A stretch of DNA of 64,000 nucleotides from Uloborus plumipes (taxonomy: Eukaryota; Arthropoda; Arachnida; Araneae; Uloboridae), in assembly GCA_038373865.1 (NCBI GenBank), contig JAXGGA010001103.1:105269-169268 (forward strand), written 5' to 3'. A program made the translations under genes and the position numbers. Shown here piece after piece: positions 11,921 to 23,547 of the stretch; position 1 is the stretch's first letter, and each line of letters begins with the position of its first letter. The notes beneath the pieces are model-generated. The model saw only the letters and a program-made list of their open reading frames with translations. It did not search any database and was not told the DNA's origin.

Positions 11921-12345
11921 ACAATGCAAAAAATAAACTGTTGCTTTTACAGTATAATACTGGCAGCAGAGAATACAGTCTAAGACTGTAAAATTGGCAG
12001 TAATATATGCATTACCGTAAATCAGGGTTACTTGGACCCACAACAGGGCTACTTGAGCCCGCAGTAAAATGATAAAATCTGGGTTTGGTACTAGCGTTAG
12101 AGACTGCAGAGGGCTTCTACCTATTGGAGAAACGAGGAACTTTGTGCAAATCGTCAACTAGTAGGTACCAAACCTAGATTTTATCATTTTATTGTAGTGG
12201 GCTCAAGTAACCCCCTAGGGTCCAAGTAACCCTGATTTACGGTACTGCTAATTTTAGTCTATTACTGTGCCTTTTACTGTTTTAAAAAGGAACCTGTGTT
12301 GCCAGTATTATACTGTAAAAACTACAGTGTACTTTTTTCAGTGGA
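11921..12345. mobile_element. MITE with TTTTACAGTATAATACTGGC ends, split by a nested MITE
   Basis: The left arm TTTTACAGTATAATACTGGC and right arm GCCAGTATTATACTGTAAAA are exact inverted repeats. Interior blocks GTAAAATTGGCAGTAATA and CTGCTAATTTTAGTCTATTAC once pointed at each other and are now separated by the insertion at 12015-12242. A relative lies at 20303-20520. Confidence 0.75.
12015..12242. mobile_element. 228-bp MITE, CCGTAAATCAGGGTTACTTG ends, copy 1
   Basis: A near-palindrome flanked by TA. The left end CCGTAAATCAGGGTTACTTG pairs with the right end CAAGTAACCCTGATTTACGG, and an inner pair runs GATAAAATCTGGGTTTGGTA to TACCAAACCTAGATTTTATC. It is a Tc1/mariner-type MITE by its TA target. 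Copy 2 is at 13078-13304. Confidence 0.85.
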
Positions 12346-12488
12346 CACATACCCTATATACAAATATCGAGACAAAACTTGTCGAAAAGAACAGGGGGTT
12401 GGTTATAATTGTATTTTTTGGTTTTCCATTCGTTCGCTTTAACATTCGGAATTTTTTTAAACAAAAGTCAAAATTGAGGTGTTATAAA

Positions 12489-13844
12489 TAGGGATGCACC
12501 GATTAATCGGCAGTACCGATTAATCGGCCATAATCGGCAAAAATTTGCCGATTAATCGGCGAAAAAATATTTTTTAAATATTATTTTTCAAAGTACACCT
12601 TCAATAAGAAATTATGATGATTAAATTTACTGACAGAAAAGAATTTTCTGCAAACATTACTATAACATGTAATATGAAATTGTACAGAGTAAAAGGAAAA
12701 CAAATAATTCAGAAATGCTTAAAACTGAATGAAATATTAAAAATTTACCGTCATAGCTGATATTCACATAACACTATTATGAACGATTAAATTACTAGAC
12801 ATTTAAATTGGAATGCGAAAATTGTGAGTATTTCATTTTATTTATATTCAGCCAAAGTTTGCCGACTAACTGTAGGAAAAAAAATATTTTTAAATCAGTA
12901 TACCTTGGGCAAGGATTTACCATGAAAAATATTTATGAACAATAAATAAATGACCTTCTGCAAACACAAGAGTAACATGTAGTACGAAAGTGTAGAGAGA
13001 AAAAAATAAGACAAATAACTGAAAAACTGCATAACGGAAAAAAGTATTTTAAAAAAATAATCCTCATAATTGATATACCGTAAAGTCGGGTTACTTGGAC
13101 CCACAAGGAGGTTACTTGAGCCCACAGTAAAATGATAAAATCTGGGTTTGGTACTAGCGTTAGATATTGCAGAGTGCTTCTACCTTGCGGAGAAACGAGG
13201 AACTACGTGCAAGTCTTCAACTAATAAGTACCAACCTAGATTTTATCATTTTACTGTAATGGGCTCAAGTAACCCCCTAGAGTCCAAGTAACCCGACTTT
13301 ACGGTACATTTTTAAAGAAATTAACTTTCCCAATTTGAATAAATATGCGCATATAAGCAATGTTGAAACATTTTTCGTGCATTGATATTTTTCTCCATTA
13401 CCATAGTGTTTCAGAGAACTTTACAACGTTCACAACGAATAAGCTTTGGACCGTTTTTCATAGATACTAATAGGTTAAAAATAATTAAAATTAAAAGTGC
13501 TCCTAAATTAGCGTGCTCAACACAATTTTCCCCTTTTTTTTCGGAATTTTTGTGTCTAGCTTATTTTATATATTAACTATAACATGAAAATTAGCTAATA
13601 GAAATAGGATAAAATTGTAAAATTATTTTCGAAAAGTTAGGAAAATGGAGAAAAATAGTCTCCCAGAAATAAATTCATCACTAGTATTTCTATAATCGAA
13701 ATTGTAAAAGAAAAAAAAAGTGATGTAGACATTGATAGTAGTAAAAATGATAATTAATCGGTTAAGCCGATTAATCAGCCAATTATGAACAGCTGATTAA
13801 TCGGTAATCGGTAATCGGCCAATTTGCTTATCGGTGCATCCCTA
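12489..13844. mobile_element. non-autonomous hAT-type element, 1.36 kb
   Basis: Ends TAGGGATGCACCGAT and ATCGGTGCATCCCTA are exact inverted repeats. The perfect 8-bp duplication GTTATAAA lies at 12481-12488 and 13845-13852. Many GATTAATCGG and CCGATTAATC motifs sit just inside both ends, typical of hAT subterminal binding-site clusters. The interior has no transposase coding sequence. It carries the nested MITE at 13078-13304. Superfamily assignment rests on TSD length and terminus style. Confidence 0.9.
13078..13304. mobile_element. 227-bp MITE, CCGTAAAGTCGGGTTACTTG ends, copy 2
   Basis: Same family as 12015-12242, with TA on both flanks and the same inner palindrome. It is inserted inside the hAT-type element 12489-13844, so this MITE family moved after that element did. 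Confidence 0.85.
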
Positions 13845-13852
13845 GTTATAAA

Positions 13853-16800
13853 TATAGAAATTTCAACTGAAATCTGTTTGTAAAATTTCGCATGAATACA
13901 GTGCTTCTTTCATCTTTAAGAAAGAAATAAACTTTTTGTTAATTTCGTTTTGCTTGAATAAAGAATAATAAAAAATCGTTAATCTCTTTACTTTCTGAAC
14001 TTTGAATAGCAGCTTAAACAACATAATAAACTTAGTTTAATCCTCTTGGCGAAAATGTTATACTTTAGAATTGGCGCCTACTCTTATCTTAAATCTACAG
14101 CTCAAAACACCTTATAGTGCTGCCATTTAGTAGCAACAATAGTAAATAAAAGCATCCGAAACCATAAAAGGGACATGTGAAATAATTCGGGAAAGACTGG
14201 TTGTGCAGTGTTAATTTTCACAGTGCCCGAGCTACACTCGGGATGAGCCAGAATGGAACATTTCGCTTGCCCGAGTCCAGCTCGGGAAAAGCCGGGAAGA
14301 GTTTAAATCAAACGCAGTCACCAGTTTTTTGTATTTTGTGTCACTGAATGTATTCAAATAATTTGCCAAATTCGCATTCAAACTAAAAAAAAAAAGAATC
14401 TCTGAGCATCTAAAATAGTTTTGAGTAAAAATCCATCACTACAACATTGAAACATTATTAAACTTAAAACATCGAACGTCGCAAATTATCCAACTTAAGT
14501 AAGAAACAAAATAATTAAGTCGATGCATCTTCGATTTCACTAATGCTGTTCATTAGTTTTCCTCCGAACTCGAATAAGAAACTTAATTAAAATCAGAAAG
14601 CCCCCATGAATTAATTATTTGTCGCTGCTTCCCTATACAAATGATGAATAGAAGATCAATATTTTAATACGGAACCAAGAGCTTAAGTAACTAATTTATG
14701 TTTTAACAAAACATTCGTTTAGAAACTTTTGAAACCGGAGAACAATAGGAGAACCTCTTATTCTGGAAATGACTAAATTATGAGGATCAACGTAAAAGGT
14801 TAATGCAGCTGAAGTGCATTATCAGAACGAAAAGCAATACATTTTTTCCTCCGATAAATACGTTTAGAAACGTTTCTGCTTAAAATACCGGTTATATATA
14901 CATTTGAAAGCAGAGGTATTGATTTAGGTATTTATAAGTAACTTAGTAGAATTAAGATGCTTAAAACCAGTGAAATACGTTCCAATAGTTTTTAGAATGA
15001 TTAAACATTAATTTTCAAATAAATATGTGTCAATTATATCGAATTTGGTACTTTTCGGGGTAACAGAAAAACAAAAGGAGTACCTAAATTTCACTGCATG
15101 TTACATGATTTTGTTACTTTTCTAAAGTATGTGAAATTCTGTATTCCTTATCTGTGACTTTGCTCCATTGCTACAGATTAGGTTTCTCAAAATTTGTATA
15201 AGAAAAAAATAGGCTTTAGTATTGTGTCCATAAAAGTAAATTAAGGTCCATAAGAGTTATTAGCTACTGAATTATAAGTCATTTATTTTTGAGTCAATGT
15301 ATGAAAGCTTTACTTTCTTCTTTTAATGCATTAAATCGGAAAATTACACGAGGCAAATTATTTGGCTGTCTTTCCTTGGATTGGAAACCTGGCTGAACGT
15401 AAATATATCTCAAAGTATTTGTTTTGTCTCTAAATGAAAATTTATTAGCCTCAAAAACTAAATCTATGCTCTTCTATCTGAATTATACAGCTTAATTCAT
15501 GCTTAGTAGGCTACTAATACTGCCGCATAAAAGCATTCCTGACTTTCAAATGTTATAAATTCGAGAGTTCTACTTTTTTTTCTTTCTTTTTTTTTTTTTT
15601 TTATTGTGTAAAAAAATGACACGGTGGCTCCGAAATAAATTCTTGAATACAAGTATTGTTTTCACTATGTTTTGTCCCTCTTGTTTGGGCATTAGATTTT
15701 ATGTAGCAGAAAGAAATTATATATTATTTTAAAATGTACTATTTCTGTTTCTTTTCTTTTTTTAGGAGTTAAGAGAATTTACATTTTCAGAAAAAGGTTC
15801 TTTCCTTTGTTTTTTTTCCTGTAAAACACCTGTAAAGATGAACTTAAAAAGCAAGACTCTTCATCTAAATGCAAAATGTAAAGATTACTAATTCCCATCA
15901 TTTAAGATTGATAAAAAATAACCGTACCGGTATACTCTGTAAATATAATCTTTACGGGTAAATGACGTGTGTAAATTGGCCATATCAACCATATCTTTAT
16001 CACATCCTAATTACCATTATTTTTTATGTATGTGCTTTATATTACCTAATTTAGAAAATCACCAGTCATAACTCCGTGCTCATAAACTATAAGACGGGTT
16101 CGAATTCCTTCTGTATTTCATTCCATTCCACTTGAAGAAACAAGGAACCAAAGAGTAGAGTCCTATTACAATTCGTGATTGCGATAATTATAGTTTGAAC
16201 TCAATGTGTCAAAATTCAAATGAATGCCAGTGACTGGATGCATTTTTCTCATTTATTCATTCATTTTTGTTTTCATTTTATTTTATTTTTATTTATTTAT
16301 GTATTTATTTGTTTATTTTTTGAGCAATAGATTTTTATTCAGTTATGTGCTTTTCTAAAAGTCAAAATAAATACAAGTATGTAATTGTTTTCACTTATCT
16401 CGCAGAGTATATACTTATCTTGCTTTTATCAATACGAAAAAACAGAAAAAGTACACACTATTTAAAGCAAAAGACAAATTCAGTCATTTTTAAGGTTTAT
16501 AGGAGCCTAATTTATAATTTGTAGCTTACAACAAGTAGTGTATTCATCCATTACGTGTGTCTTTTTGGAAATATATTTTTTAATCTTTCGTTTTCTTTAG
16601 CTTAACCATATTAAAGTCAAACGAACATTTTTACTAAATATATTTATTCAATAAATTTCTTAAGCCTAAATAAATTTTTATTCCTGCTAATGCATTCCAT
16701 TTTACAGAATTAATGAAAAGCAGCTCTAAAGAAACGTATTTCAGTAATGATTCTAAATTTTAGAAGTAAGAACTTAAAAAAAAAAGTATAGATTTATTTT

Positions 16801-17256
16801 TTCCATTTTAACAAACGTCATTGAAAATCTTTCAAGTAAATAGCACTCTTGTTAGCTGCGTTCTAAGTGATTACACTGCTTTGAAATCGCTTTCAAAAAT
16901 ATTGATTACTTAATCTTGGTTAAGGGAAAGAAAAATGTTCTGGATTTCCTGGAGAGCTACTCAATCACTTCCAAAGCGATCACAGATTTTTCCCTTTTAA
17001 GCGTATTACTAAGAACTGAAATAAATTGTGTGCTCTCACTTAATGAGATAGATTATAGAAATGTTTGAATTATACTTTTAAATACTAAAAAGATCTCTGG
17101 AAAAAAAGTTACTTGTTTGCCTCATGAAGTGTACCTTAGCTGTGCGGTACACTACTTTCGTCTAAATTGAAGTAATCGTTCAAGTAAAGGAACCGGGCGG
17201 TACACATGTTGTACCATAAATCTTTTTTCTTTAGAGGACGGGGTTGAAATTTTCAC
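13853..17256. other. long AT-rich stretch with T-rich low complexity and a hairpin pair
   Basis: No gene was recognised. Two adjacent hairpin motifs occur at about 14226-14288 (CCCGAGCTACACTCGGG and CCCGAGTCCAGCTCGGG). T-rich simple sequence lies at 15572-15603 and (TTTA)n-like sequence at 16258-16325. GACGGGTTCGAATTCC near 16094 resembles a polymerase III B box but has no A box at the right distance. Confidence 0.5.
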
Positions 17257-17418
17257 TCGAACCCTTTGGATCCGGGGATTTTTTCAAGATTTCATACGTC
17301 TGGTACGACAGTTTATACCTTCTCTTTTCAATGGAAAAGAAATCTGTGGTTAAACTGTCGTACTTCCTGGGTGGAAAGAAAAATTTCTATATGAACAGCC
17401 CGGATCCAAAAGGTTAAA
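17257..17418. repeat. inverted repeat or small MITE
   Basis: AACCCTTTGGATCCGGG at the left pairs with CCCGGATCCAAAAGGTT at the right. Inside, GGTACGACAGTTTA pairs with TAAACTGTCGTACT. No clear target duplication and no coding sequence. Confidence 0.7.
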
Positions 17419-18179
17419 ATAGTTTTTGAAAAGAAATTTATGTTTTTGAAATGATTTGTTACTTAAGTAGGTATACTAAAGGATGAAATACTATGCAATA
17501 TTTGCATGAATCCATTATAAAAATATAACGACACATAAAACATAGTAATCCAAATATTATTCTTCATTTTCTTGTTGAACAAATAGGTTACTGATTTTTT
17601 TATCAATCATATGTAATTACTTTAAATTAAATCATTTATACATCATACTTTTTTAAAGCACTTAAAATTTTATTTTACTCAACTGATAAGTACTTTTGCA
17701 CATTGAAAATTAATAATCTCCATGTATGCGCAACAGAACTCATATTTAATCAAAAGTGTATTGTATAGTCTCCTGAAACTTATGTATGCACATGGACAAT
17801 TCCACCGTAAACTTTAAACGTTTTTGTTACTTTTTCTATTAAAAAAATCTGCACCAAAATTTAGGACAATACAAATAGAATCGAATTATACAAGCGAAGA
17901 AAAGACTAGATATTTATCGAATCAAATTGTAACTATGTGAGTTTAAAGTTTGATCGTTACTTCCGTATGCTGTCGTGCTAAGCACAAAAGTCATATCTGC
18001 ACTTTTTTAAAAAAATTGAGATATCGCCACCATGTGGCTCTTTGTGACGTATTTTACCTAGATACAAAATTATATGGTCATTTGAGAACGGGAAATATTT
18101 TATAAAAAATTCTGAAAGAGTTTCATCTGAATCAAATACACAGCGGCGCAAAACTTAGTTAGAGTTTTATTTCGGTTTA

Positions 18180-18792
18180 GGGTCATTCCATGAAAATGTC
18201 AACCTCAACCGAAGAAAAAAAAATACCGAAGTGAAAAAAGTATCAAAAAATAAATGAATAAATACATAAATAAAAATCATACAACATAAGAAGTTAAAAA
18301 AATTGAAAAATTATTGTAATTATCACTGAGATTAGCCACAATAAATAGTTTGTAGTGTGTCAATACTGCTTATTATTCGATGGTTACGTTAGTCACACAC
18401 CATCTTGAGTAAAAGTGACACTTAAGACTAAAAAATTAAGATTTAATAAATGTGTTTTATGTTTGTAAAAGCCAACTTTACACAGTTTTCAAATATATCA
18501 TTCAATTTTTAACACTTGCTTAACTTTGAGAAATTTTTGCCTCACAACATGAGCATGAGCATTCATTTTCAGGGTTGCAAAAATGTTACGTTAGTCACAC
18601 TGCTATTTTGGTTGAAAAAATATCTACTGGCAGTAATTTTGTTTTAAATTCTTAGCAGAAATGATACATAGATACCATGTACATTGTAAATCCACCAGCA
18701 TAACTTAAAAATACTTTTTATCCTTTAAGTTACAAGTAAACACAGTTACAAAATCTGCTCTGAATGTTACGTTAGTCACTATGGAATGACCC
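18180..18792. mobile_element. 613-bp TIR element with internal GTTACGTTAGTCAC repeats
   Basis: Ends GGGTCATTCCAT and ATGGAATGACCC are inverted, and TTTA flanks both sides (18176-18179 and 18793-18796). GTTACGTTAGTCAC recurs three times in one orientation (near 18385, 18588 and 18769), so the interior is itself a spaced direct repeat of about 180-200 bp. No transposase. Confidence 0.75.
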
Positions 18793-18796
18793 TTTA

Positions 18797-19032
18797 AGTT
18801 CGACTGCAGATACCACTTTTGCTCTTAGCACGGCAGTATACTCATCTTAAGTTCATGTACGCTTACCTAAAATAATATATGCTTATGTATGCACATATAA
18901 AACTCATGCATTATAACTTAAAAGTCATGTATGCTCCACCTTGTTCATCCGTATGCTCACCTTTGCTCTTCTCAGCACATGTTTCATTTTCGTATAACGT
19001 TATTTTTATTTATTATATAGCAAGTTAAAATA
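18797..19032. other. unique spacer
   Basis: Contains ATGTATGC/CATACATGC-like steps but no structure that I can define. Confidence 0.3.
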
Positions 19033-19193
19033 TGTAGAGAAAAATACAACGTTAAGGAGGCACAAATAAGCAGGGATACTGCAGACACGTGTTTCGGCGT
19101 TACAAGGAACGCCTTTTTCAATGCAAAAAAAATTTGAGCTAATGGATGCACAGACATTATTTGTGCCTCCTTAACGTTGTATTTTTTTCTACA
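19033..19193. mobile_element. fold-back MITE with AATACAACGTTAAGGAGGC arms
   Basis: The left arm AATACAACGTTAAGGAGGCA pairs perfectly with TGCCTCCTTAACGTTGTATT at the right, continued by TGTAGA...TCTACA. The loop contains GACACGTGTTTCGGC and CAAGGAACGCC. A diverged copy without the full right arm lies at 11120-11240. Confidence 0.8.
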
Positions 19194-20302
19194 TCAATAG
19201 CACAAAGGTATTTGTAAACTTTAAGTTAAAATATGTTTGTAATAGTAAATGTTACAACACATTTTCGGTTATATTAATTTGGTTTGTATATAAAAATATA
19301 AATATTTAAGAACTTTCTCAGTCTTAAAATAGAGAAATTCTTTCACTTAATTTCTTTTCCGAATTTTGTGTATTTTTTTTTCTTTCGAAAAAATCTTACT
19401 TAAACATCCATCTATAAAATATGTCACACACAACTCATGTGAAATCAAATCTTGAATAATTTAAAACAACAATTTATACCTCAGTTTTAAAAAAATCATT
19501 TTTTTTTCTTCTTGGTTTAAACTGGAAAAAATTGAAGAAAGAAGTATAATTTTCTTATATTTTATAGAAAATCGTACACAAAAGCAGCTTTGCGGGTGAC
19601 AGCGGATCATAAAGAGGGCAGCCTTTTCTGAGTTGTCTTTGTAAAAAATTTCTGCATGTTATGGGGGAAAAAACTGTTAGAAGAAATGAAAGATCAACAG
19701 CAGCTTAAATCGACAGCTGAAAAAAATGGTGCAGTGTCAAAAATATTTGAAAAGTTTTTATTACATTCTATATATATGGAACTTCAATGCACTGGAAATT
19801 TAAAAATAGGATTTAAAGATGTTTGCTGATATTTTTAAACATTAGGTTAAAAAAAACGCTCACTCGTATATTCTTTTGCTGCTTTGAATTTAAAACTTTT
19901 CAGGGAAATGAATGAATGTGCAAAAAATTCAAATAAAATAAGTTTATACATAACTATGGCGATTTTTAAAGAGTTTTAACAATGATTAAGTACATGCTAA
20001 TCAATTTTCATGATTGAAAATTAAATGAAAACATATTTTTTATCGGCTCTATAATAGCATTAGCATGTGTAAATCGGTCTCACCTGTTTAACAAAAGAGC
20101 TTGAAAACAATCATTTGACAGCAATAAAAAAGGCAAAACGGCTTTCTCGTTTTAAAATAGAAACTATATTGTTGTTTCTATTTGTTGAGGGAAGAGTAGT
20201 TTATTAATCATGTTTAAAATGAACGTTACAGCATAACTGGCACTTTTATCGATAAATATTTTTAAAATACGCAAGTATGATAGCTATAGATTTTTTTTAA
20301 AC
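19194..20302. other. AT-rich stretch, nothing recognised
   Basis: No coding block, repeat or splice-flanked ORF was recognised. Confidence 0.4.
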
Positions 20303-20520
20303 AGCTACAATGCAAAAAATGAACTATTGTTTTTACAGTATAATACTGGCAGCATAGGTTCCGGTTTAAAATTGTGAAATGCACTGCACTAAACGGTGAA
20401 ATTGTTAATTCTACAGTTTATTACTGTAAAATTAGCAATTTTACCTTTTATTGCAGTGCAATTTACAGTTTTAAACTGGAACCTCTGCGACCACTCTAAA
20501 AACAAGTTTATTTTTTTCAG
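20303..20520. mobile_element. relative of the 11921-12345 MITE
   Basis: The left part repeats ACAATGCAAAAAATGAACTA and TTTTACAGTATAATACTGGC from 11921. Inside, AGGTTCCGGTTTAAAATTGT pairs imperfectly with ACAGTTTTAAACTGGAACCT. The outer right arm is diverged. Confidence 0.65.
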
Positions 20521-21689
20521 TTTTCTGAAAAACTCAAAGTATCCGAGAGAAAGTTACACAAGTTGTAGAAAATTAATCGAGGTTATAATAATTCCAGAAA
20601 ATTAAACAGGAATTCTTAGGGACTAATTGTTTCAAATAAGCCAGATTTTAATGGTAAAAGCAGCACAGAAAATTATCATTTGATCTTTTCTCAAGTCCCG
20701 CTAATAGAATAATAATCCATCTAGGCCATCCCAATTTTAATAATTTTTATCAGTGAAAATACTCATTTTTTAGTCACTATTATACATATGCTGCTTTTCC
20801 CATTAAAATCTAATTTTTTTGGGGACACTCTGTCCGAAAATGCTCAAGCACAATTCTTTGTTTTTTTTTGTGCATTCCGATTCAGTTGTTCACCTACTTA
20901 TGCTGTCACGTGATATTTTTGACCCAAGTAAAAGTTTTGTAGTATTAAGGGGTGAATTGTCAGGTTGAGCCGGTTTTCATACCAGTATCAGGAACACAAG
21001 CATTGATGATTAACTTCTGGGTACTCCTAAGTTAGAGTGAGGTATTGAAAGTGCAACGGCAAATGCTGATGCATGATAACCTGTTAGATAAATGGTAACT
21101 TACTGAGCTCGTACGTGGTATGTGTTTCGATACGACATGTAGTGCTGGTACTAAAATTGGAGCGTGTTTGAACTTGGGAAAAAAAAGCTTGGGAAGCAAC
21201 TTTTATATTGTGTTTTCCACCATTATATTTTAGACATTGTACTTTCTGTGGTATTATAACCGAAGTCTATTCTAGTCATGGTCTTTCTGTATTTCAACCG
21301 ATAAACTAAGAAATATGTAGATATTGGGTTATTTGATGGTGCGAAATGTCGAATATGGTGTTCAGTTCATGCAATTTCCTCATGTTATAGTCTTAGGTCA
21401 AAGATTCTTCAAGGCTTCAAGTTGTGGATATTTCGCAACCAGTTCAAACTTGCAGCCGGAAAAAGAAAATTAATTCGTAACATATGAATGTGAATTCTTT
21501 TACATTCTTATCGTTAATAAAAAAGAATATCTAAGAGCTAGGTTCACAGCAGCCCTTTCTGTCCAAGAACTGAGAAAGGATTTGGACCACTTTCAGCGTC
21601 CTGATTCATATAAAGAAGAAACTCAAAAAATATCAGCTGTTTGATTGTGAGCATTGGAAACTTCAAGATAGCTAGACCAACGAGGTTTT
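20521..21689. other. unique stretch, possibly eroded transposon
   Basis: No intact ORF. Because the next segment carries a fragment of the TAGGGTGG-family protein, the DNA before it may be an eroded part of the same element. I could not find its termini. Confidence 0.3.
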
Positions 21690-21840
21690 TTACTACCAAA
21701 GAAACTGAGGATTGTAAACGACAATAGGAAGCGTGGCATGGCCCTTATTGAAGCATTTGCTAAATCTATTACAAAGACGAAGAACTAAGACTTCAAGTGG
21801 TACAGGAACACAGAAAAAGTTGCAAAGTTGCAAAAAAGTA
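21690..21840 (+). pseudogene. probable fragment of the TAGGGTGG transposon protein
   Basis: The plus-strand reading gives RIVNDNRKRGMALIEAFAKS, preceded by a loose TRFFTTKET-like stretch. This resembles a motif of the form VND..RG.ALI..F that I associate with the C-terminal end of the protein family in the two TAGGGTGG elements. That link is from memory of the family, not from a match inside this window, since both local copies lack this part. Stops lie on either side. Confidence 0.4.
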
Positions 21841-22075
21841 ACCTTTAAAAGTAATGCAAGAATTAATGAGCGAATTGCTATATATTTAATGTATTTGATT
21901 TTTTTTTTCATATTTTTCCATATTTGATTAGTTTTCATACTTTTCTGTATTTCATTTGTATTTCAAATGTATCATTTTGTAATTGCACGCTATTTTTCTT
22001 CAGAAATAAAAAAAAGTAATAAAGTAACTTTATTATTATTATTTGCATTCGCATTTGTGCCACTATCACGAAATT

Positions 22076-22370
22076 TAAAATACTTCTAAATATAAATATA
22101 GTTTACTAAAATTTTGAGCAAATAATTCAGTGTATATAAAGGCACTAAATAAGACGGTAAGACGAACAAAAATACAAAGGCTACTTTTTTCCATAGATAT
22201 CATGTACGTTCATATTTTTGTAAATATTACGAAATTATAAGGCGTTGTCGCGACCTCTAAATATTAATATATTTTGTCAAAATTTTGCACAAGTAATCGG
22301 TGTGTATAGTGGCACAAGATAAGAGGGTAAGACGCACAAAAATACAAAGTTTATTTTTTTCCATACATTT
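22076..22370. repeat. two diverged tandem copies of a roughly 170-bp unit
   Basis: Both copies share the order AAATATTAATATA, CAAAATTTTG, AATCGGTGTGTATA, GGCAC, AAGAGGGTAAGACG, CACAAAAATACAAAG and TTTTTTCCATA. They start near 22085 and 22255. Confidence 0.65.
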
Positions 22371-22380
22371 CTGAATCACC

Positions 22381-22383
<3 letters not shown>

Positions 22384-22436
<53 letters not shown>
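22384..22436. repeat. (AT)n microsatellite
   Basis: An uninterrupted AT/TA dinucleotide run of about 53 bp, directly abutting the 5-prime end of the Helitron that follows. Confidence 0.95.
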
Positions 22437-22439
<3 letters not shown>

Positions 22440-22879
22440 GAATTATGTATATTTGTATGTTTGTTCCTTATACAAATCCAGTTTTCGTCGGATTTTTATC
22501 AAATTTGGCACAGAGGTTCCTTGATGCACTAGAATTCACATAGGCGAAGGTTTGAAATCTAAAAAAAAATCCAAAGAGCTCAAAATTCATTTTTTGTTTT
22601 AAAATGGCCATTTTCATTCAATTTTGAATATATAGAATAATAGAGTAAGCCTTTAAGCATACACAAATTGACAAACCTTGCATATTTAAATATGAATATT
22701 TTTAAACAAAGATTACGATTAACAATGAATAATCAATTTAAGGCGCACCTATTTTATTTTAGTATGAACTAAATTAAGAGCAATTATAATTCATTTCAAT
22801 TACATTGGAACATGGACACAAATATTGCAAGAAACAGAAAAGTTAGAGGTTACCCGGGCAACGGCGGGTAATAATCTAG
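22425..22879 (+). mobile_element. non-autonomous Helitron, about 450 bp
   Basis: The 5-prime part reads TATATATAAAGGAATTATG and then runs TTTTCGTCGGATTTTTATCA, AAATTTGGCACAGAGG, a block typical of animal Helitron 5-prime regions. The 3-prime end has a short hairpin (ACCCGGGCAACGGCGGGT) followed by AATAATCTAG and a T, matching the CTAG|T terminus of this superfamily. The exact 5-prime base is hidden in the AT microsatellite. Confidence 0.8.
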
Positions 22880-23019
22880 TAATAAATAAAACTAATCAGA
22901 TAAAGCTGTTGTTTAAAAAACCATTTTAAAAGTCAAATACATATGTATACAGAAAAACAGATAGATACATACATACATATACATAGCACCGTATTAAACA
23001 TGAATTACCTAACGTTTCT
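22880..23019. other. spacer with (ATAC)n-like steps
   Basis: Short ACATACATAC simple sequence near 22965-22982, otherwise unremarkable. Confidence 0.4.
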
Positions 23020-23340
23020 AAAAGAAATATTCCTCTCTGAGGGTTCAATTTAATCAGTCATTTTAATCATATCCCTAGTTTGTTCAAAGAGAAGAGGGTC
23101 TTATAATGAAAGTGATGGGAAGTTATTAATCTTTGGCGATGCGAGTGCTAATGATCGTGTAACCAATATCCGCGGTCTCTGCATACAAGTCCGATAATGA
23201 ACATCGTGAACAACCTTGTTTGGTTAATAGGAAAAATCTGAGTCGAATTAACCTCTCTTTTTAATGCAATGCTAATGAGAGCAGAGGCTGGGGAAGGAAT
23301 AATTGCATTATTGGTGAGCGTGTTTTCTTTTGTTATCTAA
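23020..23340. promoter_or_regulatory. candidate conserved non-coding or enhancer-like block
   Basis: Balanced composition, no repeats and no ORF. It contains several homeodomain-type TAAT/ATTA cores, including GGAATAATTGCATTATTGGT near 23295 and AATGCTAATGAGAG near 23268. It stands out from the neighbouring A/T tracts. Its regulatory nature is inferred from composition alone. Confidence 0.3.
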
Positions 23341-23547
23341 ACTGGATAAAGCTGGATATTGCTCTAAAAGTCGGATATTTGCTCGAAATGAAGTCTCAAA
23401 AATTGAAGTTAAAATAAGCAAATAATTATCTAATAGCATATCGTCAAAAATTAAGTTTGTCGGTAATGATAAAATGTAAGAAGTAATTAGAAGTTGCTTG
23501 TATTTTTACGTTCTAAAGTCAGTTTATAAATTTTCTCATTTATTATA

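Noticed and set aside
16080..16150. tRNA or SINE from a GGGTTCGAATTCC B-box match
   Set aside because: No A box at the proper distance, no relative in the window and no target duplication.
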